Assembly: GCA_947457745.1 (NCBI GenBank)
Contig: CANGWT010000054.1
Location: 1-9,592, forward strand
DNA length: 9,592 nucleotides
Direction of reading: 5' to 3'
Origin: Burkholderiaceae bacterium
GTDB lineage: Bacteria > Pseudomonadota > Gammaproteobacteria > Burkholderiales > Burkholderiaceae
Program-made: the position numbers and the translations under genes
In this document: piece by piece, positions 1-7,423 of the stretch
How positions within the stretch are numbered: position 1 is the first letter of the stretch
How the letters are laid out: each line of letters begins with the position of its first letter
The notes under the pieces: generated by a model
Told to the model about the DNA's origin: nothing
The model's database searches: none
The model's input: the letters and a program-made list of their open reading frames with translations, nothing else

Positions 1-1
1 C

Positions 2-397
2 ATTCAAAAAACAAAATATGGTCTGATTATTAAAGCTGGTGCTGCTGACCAAGAAATCGTTAAGGTACTTGGTGTAGACATTGCTAAGGTATGGCTCATG
101 GTATTTGGTCTCGGTTGTGCGATTGCTGGTCTCTCTGGAATACTGGCCTCGCCTACTCGCTCCGTGAATCCAGAGATGGGCATCCCCATCTTGGCAGAAT
201 CCTTTGTAGTAACCGTGGTTGGTGGTATGGGCTCACCAGTCGGCGCGGTTGTCGCAGGTCTATTAGTTGGCGTGGTTTACAGCATGACCTCCCTATTCTT
301 CCCAGACCTTGCAGAACTCTCGATCTTTGTGCTGATGGCAGTAGTACTCTTAATTCGCCCACAAGGTTTGTTTGGCAAAGCGGGGGCGATGGGTTAA
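2..397 (+). CDS. livH: Branched-chain amino acid-type ABC transporter permease, LivH family (5' partial)
   Basis: The reading frame is open from the first bases of the window and ends with TAA at 395-397. The visible 131 residues are the C-terminal part of a protein family usually near 290-300 residues. Seen: a cytoplasmic loop resembling the LivH coupling region (YGLIIKAGAADQE, then LGVD), a glycine-rich membrane segment (CAIAGLSGILASP), the conserved VVGGMGSPVGAVVAG segment, and a terminal hydrophobic helix ending in RPQGLFGK. These are typical of inner-membrane permeases of HAAT importers, where LivH pairs with LivM. The gene leads directly into livM (14-base gap), livG and livF, so it belongs to a liv operon whose binding protein is probably upstream. 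The substrate cannot be read from the permease: branched-chain amino acids, amides, urea or aromatic acids are all used in this family. Confidence 0.93.
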   Translation: MQKTKYGLIIKAGAADQEIVKVLGVDIAKVWLMVFGLGCAIAGLSGILASPTRSVNPEMGIPILAESFVVTVVGGMGSPVGAVVAGLLVGVVYSMTSLFFPDLAELSIFVLMAVVLLIRPQGLFGKAGAMG

Positions 398-411
398 CCC
401 CCTTGATACAT

Positions 412-1374
412 ATGAAATCATTTTTCCAGCTCATTGCACGTCATCGCGTACTGGCAAGCACTCTTTTCTTGATGATCTTTCCTTTCATCATGCCGTATGA
501 AGCACTTGCTATCAATATCTTGATCTTTGGCTTATTCGCAATGGGATTCAATCTCTTATTTGGCTACATGGGACTACTTTCCTTCGGACATGCAGCCTTC
601 CTTGGTATCGGCAGCTACCTTACCGGTATTGGGATCGTCCATTACGCCATGCCCTGGGGTGCCGCAATTCTAGTAGGCGTGATTGGTGCAGCCATCGGTG
701 GACTGCTAATGGGCTTCTTGGCTATCCGCACGAGGGGCATTTACTTCTCAATGGTCACCCTTGCCTTAGGTCAAATTGTGTTCTACGGTTTTTATAAGGC
801 GGAGAGCTTGACTGGCGGAGAAAATGGTTTGAGAGGTGTCCGTGTCGATACTTTCAATATCTTAGGTATGCCAGTAGATTTTTTAAACCCAATGATCAAG
901 TACTACATCATTCTCTTCTTTGTTGTAGTTGCAATGTGGCTAATCTCGCGCATTCTCAACTCACCACTAGGTGCAGTAATGGAAGCAATTCGTGAAAATG
1001 AAAAGCGTGCTGCTGCCTGCGGATTCGATGTGACCCGTACAAAGCTCCTAGTATTTATATTGTCGGCAGCGATCTGTGGATTAGCAGGTTCATTACGTGC
1101 CCTGCATCTCTCAATTGTCCCAATCGACTCATTGCACTACCTGCAATCAGGGCAGGCAGTCATGATGAGTATTTTGGGTGGCATGGGTACCTTTTTTGGC
1201 CCATTTGTTGGCGCCGCTGTCATGCTGTACCTGGAAGATGTAGTGACTACCTTTACCAAGCATTGGATGGCCGTCATTGGGCTAGTCTTTATGTTCTTTG
1301 TATTGTTCTTCCCGCAAGGAATCTGGGGAACGATCTTGAGCAAGCTAAACCTGAATCAGGATTCAAAATCATGA
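412..1374 (+). CDS. livM: Branched-chain amino acid-type ABC transporter permease, LivM family
   Basis: A 320-residue integral membrane protein, the second permease of the importer. Seen: many hydrophobic segments, the family hallmark GYMGLLSFGHAAFLGIGSY at residues 51-69, TGGENGL at 134-140, a cytoplasmic coupling loop with SPLGAVMEAIRENEKRA at 184-200, SILGGMGTFFGPF at 253-265 and a terminal PQGIWG at 301-306. The length fits the family. I chose ATG 412, just after the livH stop. The frame stays open to ATG 91, but that extension would read antiparallel to nothing and simply overlaps livH in another frame. No clear Shine-Dalgarno sequence precedes 412, so translation may be coupled to livH; an in-frame TTG at 403 is a weaker alternative. 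The stop overlaps the livG start (ATGA). Confidence 0.93.
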   Translation: MKSFFQLIARHRVLASTLFLMIFPFIMPYEALAINILIFGLFAMGFNLLFGYMGLLSFGHAAFLGIGSYLTGIGIVHYAMPWGAAILVGVIGAAIGGLLMGFLAIRTRGIYFSMVTLALGQIVFYGFYKAESLTGGENGLRGVRVDTFNILGMPVDFLNPMIKYYIILFFVVVAMWLISRILNSPLGAVMEAIRENEKRAAACGFDVTRTKLLVFILSAAICGLAGSLRALHLSIVPIDSLHYLQSGQAVMMSILGGMGTFFGPFVGAAVMLYLEDVVTTFTKHWMAVIGLVFMFFVLFFPQGIWGTILSKLNLNQDSKS

Positions 1375-2126
1375 GCAGTCCAAATAAAACTCCCATCCTT
1401 GAAGCTCGCAATGTCAGCAAGAGTTTTGGGAAATTCAAAGCTTTACTGGATGTCTCCACCACTTTTATGCCTGGTACTCTGACAGCAATCATTGGCCCTA
1501 ATGGTGCAGGTAAGAGTACTTTCTTTAATACTCTCAGTGGAGCCTTTCCACCCTCAAGCGGTCAAATTCTATTTAACGGTAAAGATATAACCGGCATGCA
1601 ACAACATGAATTTGCCCGCATTGGTATCTCCAAGAGCTTTCAAATTACCAATGTATTTAAGCAGCTAACCGTTCATGAAAATGTACGCGTTGCCGCCCAG
1701 ATGGAAACGGCGCGTTATAACTTTTTACGTAATGCACAAAGTTATCCAGAACCCATTGAGCTTGCAGACCAACTTTTACGTCGGGTCAACTTAGAGCATC
1801 TCAGAAATAAAAAAACGGGTGACTTGGCCCATGGTCAACAACGTGCTTTAGAAATTGCGATGGCCCTCGCCTGTAATCCCAGCCTTCTCTTATTAGATGA
1901 ACCCACCGCTGGAATGTCTCCTGAAGAAACCCTCGTGATGATGGATCTTATCCGCACATTAGCCAACGAAAGAACAGTGATTTTGGTTGAGCATAAGATG
2001 AAACTCATTATGGGTTTATGTAAACGTATTATTGTGCTTCATCATGGTGAGTTTTTGGCTGAAGGTACCCCAGAAGAAATTCAAAATAATGCTGAGGTAC
2101 GTCGTGTGTATCTAGGTCAAGGTTAA
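1371..2126 (+). CDS. livG: Branched-chain amino acid-type ABC transporter ATP-binding protein, LivG family
   Basis: A 251-residue ABC ATPase that sits on the cytoplasmic side of the LivHM permeases. Seen: Walker A GPNGAGKST at 42-50, Q-loop glutamine Q91 in SFQITNVF, signature LAHGQQR at 152-158 (the LivG form, with G-Q-Q), Walker B LLLLDEP at 172-178, the LivG-typical TAGMSPEE after it, and switch histidine H208 in LVEHKM. All catalytic motifs are intact. The start ATG 1371 overlaps the livM stop by four bases and has AGGA at 1358-1361, nine bases upstream. A longer reading from ATG 1263 would only overlap the livM C-terminus in another frame and is not credible. Family length is about 250-260 residues, which fits. 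Confidence 0.95.
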   Translation: MSSPNKTPILEARNVSKSFGKFKALLDVSTTFMPGTLTAIIGPNGAGKSTFFNTLSGAFPPSSGQILFNGKDITGMQQHEFARIGISKSFQITNVFKQLTVHENVRVAAQMETARYNFLRNAQSYPEPIELADQLLRRVNLEHLRNKKTGDLAHGQQRALEIAMALACNPSLLLLDEPTAGMSPEETLVMMDLIRTLANERTVILVEHKMKLIMGLCKRIIVLHHGEFLAEGTPEEIQNNAEVRRVYLGQG

Positions 2127-2139
2127 TGAAAGTTTATAT

Positions 2140-2844
2140 ATGTTGCGCATCGAAAATTTAAACGCCTGGTACGACCGTAGCCATGTGCTTCAAGGTGTCT
2201 CGCTGGAAGTCAATAAGGGTGAGATTGTTACGCTGATGGGAAGAAATGGTGCTGGTAAAACTACCACTCTGAGATCCTTAATGGGTCTTCTGCCTAAAAG
2301 AGAAGGAAAGACCATAATTGATGGCACTTCTTTTTTAGATCTTGCAGCGCATGAGCGTTATCACCTGGGACTAGCATATGTTCCCGAAGATCGTCGCATT
2401 GTTCCAGGGCTCACCGTTAAAGAAAATTTAGAGCTGGGTGTGATTTCCAAGAAAAATCGTGGCGAAATGAGTGCCTTGGTCGATGAAATCGCCGAAACCT
2501 TTCCGCGTCTTAAAGAAAGATTGAATCAAGACGGTACCTCCATGTCTGGTGGTGAACAACAGATGCTAGCAATCGCAAGGGCTATGATTGCCAAGCCTAA
2601 GGTCATCCTATTGGATGAGCCTTCCGAGGGCATCATGCCCGTCTTAGTAGAAGAAATGTTTGAATTATTTGCTACTCTTAAACGACAAGGCTTGACCATC
2701 CTTTTGGTTGAGCAAAACGTTCAAAAAGCACTCAAGATTTCTGATCGTGCTTATATTTTGGATCAGGGTGAAATTGTTTTCCAAGACACCGCTCAAAATC
2801 TTTTGAATAACGACGAGATTCAGCAAAAATACTGCGCTGTTTAA
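2140..2844 (+). CDS. livF: Branched-chain amino acid-type ABC transporter ATP-binding protein, LivF family
   Basis: A 234-residue ABC ATPase, the partner of LivG. Seen: Walker A GRNGAGKT at 34-41, signature MSGGEQQ at 135-141, Walker B VILLDEP at 155-161 and the LivF-typical SEGIMPVLVEE after it. Two positions differ from a generic ABC ATPase: the Q-loop position is glutamate (E83 in YVPEDRRIVPGLTV) and the switch histidine is replaced by glutamine (Q192 in LLVEQN). VEQN is usual for LivF, which is why LivG/LivF pairs are thought to be asymmetric. The start ATG 2140 lies 13 bases after the livG stop with a weak GAAAG at 2128-2132. It is the last gene of the cluster. No convincing terminator hairpin lies between its stop and the convergent gene 16 bases away; the best candidate stem (CCTG/CAGG, 2856-2870) has only four pairs. 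Confidence 0.95.
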   Translation: MLRIENLNAWYDRSHVLQGVSLEVNKGEIVTLMGRNGAGKTTTLRSLMGLLPKREGKTIIDGTSFLDLAAHERYHLGLAYVPEDRRIVPGLTVKENLELGVISKKNRGEMSALVDEIAETFPRLKERLNQDGTSMSGGEQQMLAIARAMIAKPKVILLDEPSEGIMPVLVEEMFELFATLKRQGLTILLVEQNVQKALKISDRAYILDQGEIVFQDTAQNLLNNDEIQQKYCAV

Positions 2845-2860
2845 TCTTTCAAAGACCTGC

Positions 2861-3364
2861 TTAGATCAGGCCTAGCCAATGTCCCAATTGGTGCCAAACG
2901 CTTGTGGGCACCAAAGTTAACAACCAGGTCATTGTGAGATAGCGTAGTAGCTTGCCAATAAACATGTAGATTAAGCATGGAGTCCATGCGAGCCTAAGCC
3001 ACCCTGCCGCCAAACACAAGGGGTCACCAAAGCCAGGTAACCAGGATAACAACAGCATCTTTGGCCCCCGCTCTTCGAGCCAGCGCTGCATTCTGCTATT
3101 GGAGGGCCCTTTCAGGGATTCAAAACTGTTACGACTAATCAGTCCGAGCCACCAGTCAAGCATACCCCCTAATGTATTACCGATAGTGGCAACCATAATG
3201 GCGATCCAATATAAATGGGGGTTGACTGAAACATACCCAAACAGTATGGGCTCTGAGCCAACAGGTAGTAGAGTTGCGGAGATAAAAGCACTGATAAACA
3301 CCGCTGGCAAACCAATCGATGGCATCCCAAAGAAGTCAAAGAATTGACTGAGCATTGACTCCAT
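2861..3364 (-). CDS. yqaA: YqaA/DedA-like (VTT-domain) inner-membrane protein
   Basis: A 167-residue protein with several hydrophobic stretches, resembling the YqaA branch of the DedA/VTT superfamily. Seen: FISAFISATLLPVGSEP at 23-39 (compare the family's SATLLPxxSE), GNTLGGMLDWWLG at 62-74, and SWLPGFGDPLCLAAGWLR at 107-124, all conserved in YqaA-type proteins. DedA relatives are implicated in lipid flipping across the inner membrane and in maintaining proton motive force; the role of YqaA itself is not established. The start at 3364 has GGAG ten bases upstream on the minus strand; a second in-frame ATG three codons later has no usable spacing. The protein is somewhat longer than E. coli YqaA. 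It is transcribed toward livF and away from the acyl-CoA dehydrogenase, so it is probably monocistronic. Confidence 0.85.
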   Translation of the reverse strand: MESMLSQFFDFFGMPSIGLPAVFISAFISATLLPVGSEPILFGYVSVNPHLYWIAIMVATIGNTLGGMLDWWLGLISRNSFESLKGPSNSRMQRWLEERGPKMLLLSWLPGFGDPLCLAAGWLRLAWTPCLIYMFIGKLLRYLTMTWLLTLVPTSVWHQLGHWLGLI

Positions 3365-3550
3365 TAAGTCGGAACTCCGGACGGTTTAGAAAGTAAGTGC
3401 TTGGTCATCTCTCAAGTATGCCCCAATAGGCACTCAGGTCGGCCACGTTCATCAGGAATGGTATCTATTTTGACTCGCCCTGAATTCTGAATTCTTGCTT
3501 AAACTGTAGGTCTTAACATTATTTAACCCCTCTCACTTTTAGATAGCCAT
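3365..3550. promoter_or_regulatory. Divergent intergenic region with probable promoters for yqaA-like gene and acyl-CoA dehydrogenase
   Basis: These 186 bases separate two divergently read genes and must hold both their promoters unless transcription comes from further away. For the plus-strand gene a weak sigma70-like pair is TTGCTT at 3495-3500 and CATTAT at 3517-3522 with a 16-base spacer; TTGACT at 3470-3475 is a better -35 box but lacks a good -10 at the right distance. For the minus-strand gene TTGAGA (complement of 3410-3415) is the best -35 candidate, with only a poor -10. No strong ribosome binding site precedes the start at 3551. I see no long operator palindrome; TCCGGA at 3376-3381 is a short one. 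The promoter calls are tentative. Confidence 0.4.
3482..3495. repeat. Perfect tandem duplication of a 7-base unit (GAATTCT x2)
   Basis: Two adjacent copies of GAATTCT lie in the divergent intergenic region, between the TTGACT and TTGCTT elements of the possible acyl-CoA dehydrogenase promoter. The repeat is exact but short, so it may be chance or slippage; a role as a regulator half-site is only a possibility. Confidence 0.5.
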
Positions 3551-4720
3551 ATGAATCACCCCATCCCTAAGCCAGACCAATATCAAGATATGCGTGAAGC
3601 TTTGCGCGACCTCTGTGGGGGCTTTGACTCTGCTTACTGGCAACAGGTTGATCATGAGCGCGGCTATCCCGAGGCATTTGTAGATGCCATGACCCAAGCT
3701 GGCTGGTTGGCAGCACTCATTCCTGAGGAATACGGTGGCTCTGGCTTAGGTTTAGCTGAGGCCTCAGTCATCATGGAAGAGATTAATTTCTCCGGTGGTA
3801 ATGCAGGCTCCTGTCATGGTCAGATGTACAACATGGGTACCTTGCTACGCCATGGCTCCGACCTTCAGAAGAAACTCTACCTCCCCAAAATCGCTACCGG
3901 TGAATTACGCCTCCAGAGTATGGCGGTGACTGAACCAAGCACAGGCACCGATACCACCAAACTCAAAACTACTGCTGTCAAAAAAGGTGATAAGTACATT
4001 GTGAATGGTCAGAAGGTTTGGATCTCCCGCATTCAACATTCTGATTTGATGATTCTGCTAGCACGCACCACGCCATTAGCAGAGGTCAAGAAAAAATCAG
4101 AGGGTATGTCGATCTTTATCGTCAAACTCAAAGATGCTATTGGCAATGGCATGGCAATTCAGCCAATTGCAAATATGGTAAATCATGAAACCAATGAAGT
4201 CTTCTTTGATAACTTAGAGATTCCAGCTGAGAACCTTATTGGAGAAGAAGGTAAAGGCTTTAAGTACATCTTAGATGGCCTCAATGCCGAGCGCGTTCTC
4301 ATTGCAGCTGAGTGTATTGGTGATGCCTATTGGTTTATAGATAAATCACGTCGTTATGCCAATGAGCGTGTGGTGTTTGATCGCCCCATTGGCAAGAACC
4401 AAGGTATTCAGTTCCCTATTGCCGACTCTTTCATTGAGACTGAGGCGGCTAACCTGATGCGTTTTAAAGCATGCGAACTTTTTGACAATAATCAAGCTTG
4501 TGGCGCAGAGTCGAATATGGCCAAGTACTTGGCTGCAAAAGCCTCTTGGGAAGCGGCCAATGTTTGCCTACAAACGCATGGTGGCTTTGGTTTTGCTAAT
4601 GAATATGATGTTGAACGTAAGTTCCGCGAGACCCGCCTCTATCAAGTTGCGCCAATCTCCACGAACTTGATCTACTCCTACGTTGCAGAGCATATTTTGG
4701 GTCTACCACGCTCCTTCTGA
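3551..4720 (+). CDS. Acyl-CoA dehydrogenase family flavoprotein
   Basis: A 389-residue protein of the usual length for an FAD-dependent acyl-CoA dehydrogenase, which forms a trans-2-enoyl-CoA and passes electrons to electron-transfer flavoprotein. Seen: an N-terminal helical domain with PEEYGGSGLGL (58-68), the flavin-contacting MAVTEPSTGTD at 124-134, the middle beta domain with VNGQKVWISR (151-160), R-x3-FDRPIG-x3-Q at 273-285, and QTHGGFGF at 341-348. The C-terminal position of the MCAD catalytic glutamate (normally YEGT) reads APIS at 367-370, so that base is absent. E247 in LNAERVL aligns by eye with the catalytic glutamate of isovaleryl- and long-chain acyl-CoA dehydrogenases. It is therefore probably active with a relocated base; substrate unknown, possibly branched or long-chain. 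It is followed after 46 bases by a CoA-transferase, probably on one transcript. No strong Shine-Dalgarno sequence is seen. Confidence 0.92.
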   Translation: MNHPIPKPDQYQDMREALRDLCGGFDSAYWQQVDHERGYPEAFVDAMTQAGWLAALIPEEYGGSGLGLAEASVIMEEINFSGGNAGSCHGQMYNMGTLLRHGSDLQKKLYLPKIATGELRLQSMAVTEPSTGTDTTKLKTTAVKKGDKYIVNGQKVWISRIQHSDLMILLARTTPLAEVKKKSEGMSIFIVKLKDAIGNGMAIQPIANMVNHETNEVFFDNLEIPAENLIGEEGKGFKYILDGLNAERVLIAAECIGDAYWFIDKSRRYANERVVFDRPIGKNQGIQFPIADSFIETEAANLMRFKACELFDNNQACGAESNMAKYLAAKASWEAANVCLQTHGGFGFANEYDVERKFRETRLYQVAPISTNLIYSYVAEHILGLPRSF

Positions 4721-4766
4721 TGTTGTAGATCTTTTGATTGATTCAGTTTTTTAGATAAGTAATGAC

Positions 4767-5951
4767 ATGAGTATTCGCCCTTTGGATGGCATCACTGTGG
4801 TTTCCCTGGAACATGCTATTGCTGCTCCTTTTTGCACGCGCCAATTAGCCGATTTAGGTGCGCGCGTTATCAAGGTAGAGAGGCCTGGTGCCGGAGACTT
4901 TGCCCGCGCCTATGATGAACGCGTCAATGGCATGTCCTCTCACTTCACTTGGGTCAATCGCTCCAAAGAAAGCTTGACCTTAGATCTCAAGCAAGAATCT
5001 GCGCTAGCAGCACTGAAGATACTACTCAAAACAGCTGACGTACTGGTGCAAAACTTGGCGCCGGGTGCAGCAGCACGCATGGGATTGACTGCAGAACTCT
5101 TGCAAAAAGACAATCCTGGTTTGATTTTGTGCGACATCTCAGGTTATGGAAATAACGGTCCTTATCGCGATAAAAAGGCTTATGACTTATTGATTCAAAG
5201 TGAAGCTGGATTCCTATCCGTTACTGGCACTCCAGAAACTCCTAGCAAAGCAGGTAACTCAATTGCCGATATTGCTGCAGGTATGTATGCGTACACCAAT
5301 GTACTGGCAGCACTATTGCAGCGGGGCAAGACTGGCAAGGGATCTGCGATCGATGTTTCTATGCTCGAGTCTTTAGGTGAATGGATGAGTTATCCACTCT
5401 ACTATGCTTATGAAGGTGCAACACCCCCTCCTCGTAATGGCGCATCCCATGCCACGATCTATCCCTATGGACCATTTAAGGCGGGTGATGGCGGCACTAT
5501 CATGCTGGGCTTACAAAACGATCGCGAATGGGTTTTATTCTGTGAGGTGGTACTTGAGAATCAAGTCCTTGCCAAAGATGAGCGCTTTGATAAAAACTTC
5601 AAACGCAATGAAAAGCGCGATGAATTACTTTCGATCATTGATGCGTGTTTTAGTAAACTCACTACCGAGCAGGTCATAGCAAGGCTGGATCAAGCTCAAA
5701 TCGCCAATGCCCGACTAAATGATATGCAGGGTTTATGGAATCACGATCAACTCAAAGCACGCGAGCGCTGGGTACAAGTCGGATCACCTGTAGGCCCCAT
5801 TCCAGCAATGCTACCGCCTGGTAGCAATAACAGCTTCGATTACCGTATGGATGACATTCCTGCTGTAGGGCAGCATACCGAAGCTATCCTATCTGAAATT
5901 GGTCTTGCCGAAAATGAGATTGAAGCAATGCGAAGTCAAGGGGCGATTTAA
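4767..5951 (+). CDS. Class III (CaiB/BaiF family) CoA-transferase
   Basis: A 394-residue cytoplasmic enzyme that moves CoA between carboxylic acids, typically as an intertwined dimer. Seen: the N-terminal PLDGITVVSLEHAIAAPFCT (6-24; class III enzymes have a similar start), LADLGARVIKVERPGAGD (28-44), NRSKESLTLDLK (64-75), the active-site segment SIADIAAGMYA (165-175) with the probable catalytic aspartate D168, close in position to D169 of formyl-CoA transferase, then GKTGKGSAIDVSMLES (187-202), and ASHATIYPYGPF (226-237). The start ATG 4767 has a weak TAAGT six bases upstream. The usual length is about 390-410 residues. The partner acids cannot be named; small dicarboxylic acids such as succinate, mesaconate, itaconate or citramalate are used by relatives. 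Paired with the upstream acyl-CoA dehydrogenase it may activate a carboxylic acid for oxidation. Its stop overlaps that of the convergent cardiolipin synthase gene. Confidence 0.92.
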   Translation: MSIRPLDGITVVSLEHAIAAPFCTRQLADLGARVIKVERPGAGDFARAYDERVNGMSSHFTWVNRSKESLTLDLKQESALAALKILLKTADVLVQNLAPGAAARMGLTAELLQKDNPGLILCDISGYGNNGPYRDKKAYDLLIQSEAGFLSVTGTPETPSKAGNSIADIAAGMYAYTNVLAALLQRGKTGKGSAIDVSMLESLGEWMSYPLYYAYEGATPPPRNGASHATIYPYGPFKAGDGGTIMLGLQNDREWVLFCEVVLENQVLAKDERFDKNFKRNEKRDELLSIIDACFSKLTTEQVIARLDQAQIANARLNDMQGLWNHDQLKARERWVQVGSPVGPIPAMLPPGSNNSFDYRMDDIPAVGQHTEAILSEIGLAENEIEAMRSQGAI

Positions 5952-7423
5952 AGTAGAGGCGAAGCTAAGTGTGCCGCGTTCTCTAGCAAAACACGCCAAC
6001 GTGGTCGCTTAGCCCAACTTACTGGATCAACTAAATCAGATTGGGCTAAGTAGGACTCAATTAGGGTCTCAAGCTTGGCGCAAAACGCATCGTTGTAGAC
6101 AATTAAGCTGATTTCAAAATTGAGACGCAAGCTGCGCTGATCAAAATTCACTGAACCAAAAATTGCTACTTGCTGATCTATTAGCAAACTCTTGGTATGC
6201 AATAAACCACCATGAAATTCAGCGATATGGACACCCGCATCCATCAGGTCAGCATAAAAGCTATGGCTACTCCAGGCAACTAGCGCTGAATCATTCAACT
6301 TAGGAACAATTAGGGTTACCTTCACACCACGACCGGCTGCCGCCATCAGCGCCTGAATCAAGCCATCATCCGGACCAAAGTAAGGCGTAGTAATGATGAG
6401 CTCTTTACGTGCATCCATGATGGCGGAGAGCAGCACCTGATACAAGATATCATCGCGATACACCGGACCGGAAGAAAACTCCTGGGCAAGTACTCGTCCC
6501 TCAATCGGAGAGGAAGTAGGTGTCACAGCATTAAAGTGGGTAATCTTCGGGTTGTCGACACTCCAGTCAAAAGAGAATGTCAGCTCAAACTGAGATGCAA
6601 CCGGGCCTTCAATTCTAACCATAGCATCTACCCACTCACCCACACCAGAGTCTTGTTTAAAACTGCGCGGATCGACCATATTCATACTACCAGTCCAAAC
6701 GACGGTGTTATCGATCACAAATATTTTGCGATGTAGCCTGAGATCCGCACGGCGAAATTGGAAGCGTCCAATTTGAATTGGTAGCGCCTCAGTCACTTGA
6801 ATACCAGCTTTTCTAAAACGATTAGGCCAGCTGGATTTAAACCAGTCTTTACTTCCCAATGAATCCAATAACACCTTACAAGTCACACCACGTTTAGCCG
6901 CCGCAATTAAGGCCTCGCCAACGCGATCAGCATCACCACCTAAAGCCCAAATATAAAACTCCAAATGCAGTGATTTTTTTGCCAGATTAATTTCGTCAAT
7001 GAAATGCTGCAAGATCTCTAGTGAACTCGTAAATAACTCGATCTTGTTGCCAGCAATCACAGGGGATCCATTTTTGGATTCTGCCAATAAGCTAAGAGCC
7101 CTCCCCTCGATGGGCAGTTGCAGCTTATCAGCTTGATAGTGCTTGCGCATCTCTGCCGTGATGGCCGCATATTCCTTATCCATCCGAATAATTTTTCTCG
7201 TGAGCTTACGACCTACAGGGCGCTCACCAATCAAAATATAGAGACTGATACCCAGAAGTGGAAACAAGACCACAATCAAAAACCATGCAATCGCAACACC
7301 AACCGGTCTTCTGACAGAGATCAATCTAAATCCAAATAGAATCACAATGACTGCATGGACTATTGGTACCCAAATTAAGGAGAAACCAAACATGGAGCCC
7401 AAAAGAAAATTTAATATGCTCAT
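5948..7423 (-). CDS. cls: Cardiolipin synthase, ClsA-type, phospholipase D superfamily
   Basis: A 491-residue membrane enzyme that joins phosphatidylglycerol molecules (or phosphatidylglycerol and another phospholipid) to make cardiolipin. Seen: two N-terminal membrane helices at about 13-33 and 42-65, the second ending in LGISLYILIGERPVGRK as in ClsA; and two phospholipase D motifs, the first with H231, K233, D238 followed by GSMN, the second with H409, K411, D416 followed by GSVN. All catalytic residues of both HKD motifs are present. Length matches ClsA (about 486) rather than ClsB, which lacks the membrane helices. The start ATG 7423 overlaps the stop of the EEP gene as ATGA, with GGAAA just upstream (complement of 7428-7432), so it is probably translationally coupled. 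It is the last gene of a three-gene minus-strand operon. The C-terminus overlaps the convergent CoA-transferase stop by four bases. Confidence 0.94.
   Translation of the reverse strand: MSILNFLLGSMFGFSLIWVPIVHAVIVILFGFRLISVRRPVGVAIAWFLIVVLFPLLGISLYILIGERPVGRKLTRKIIRMDKEYAAITAEMRKHYQADKLQLPIEGRALSLLAESKNGSPVIAGNKIELFTSSLEILQHFIDEINLAKKSLHLEFYIWALGGDADRVGEALIAAAKRGVTCKVLLDSLGSKDWFKSSWPNRFRKAGIQVTEALPIQIGRFQFRRADLRLHRKIFVIDNTVVWTGSMNMVDPRSFKQDSGVGEWVDAMVRIEGPVASQFELTFSFDWSVDNPKITHFNAVTPTSSPIEGRVLAQEFSSGPVYRDDILYQVLLSAIMDARKELIITTPYFGPDDGLIQALMAAAGRGVKVTLIVPKLNDSALVAWSSHSFYADLMDAGVHIAEFHGGLLHTKSLLIDQQVAIFGSVNFDQRSLRLNFEISLIVYNDAFCAKLETLIESYLAQSDLVDPVSWAKRPRWRVLLENAAHLASPLL

Noticed and set aside
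391..400. Perfect 10-base palindrome GGGTTAACCC across the livH stop
   Set aside because: Too short for a terminator, has no loop or T-run, and lies inside an operon; likely chance.
91..411. Long N-terminal extension of LivM from ATG 91
   Set aside because: It reads through livH in another frame, the added residues are not like any LivM N-terminus, and ATG 412 gives the normal length.
2851..2875. Possible shared terminator between livF and the convergent yqaA-like gene
   Set aside because: The best stem is four base pairs with no T-run on either strand.
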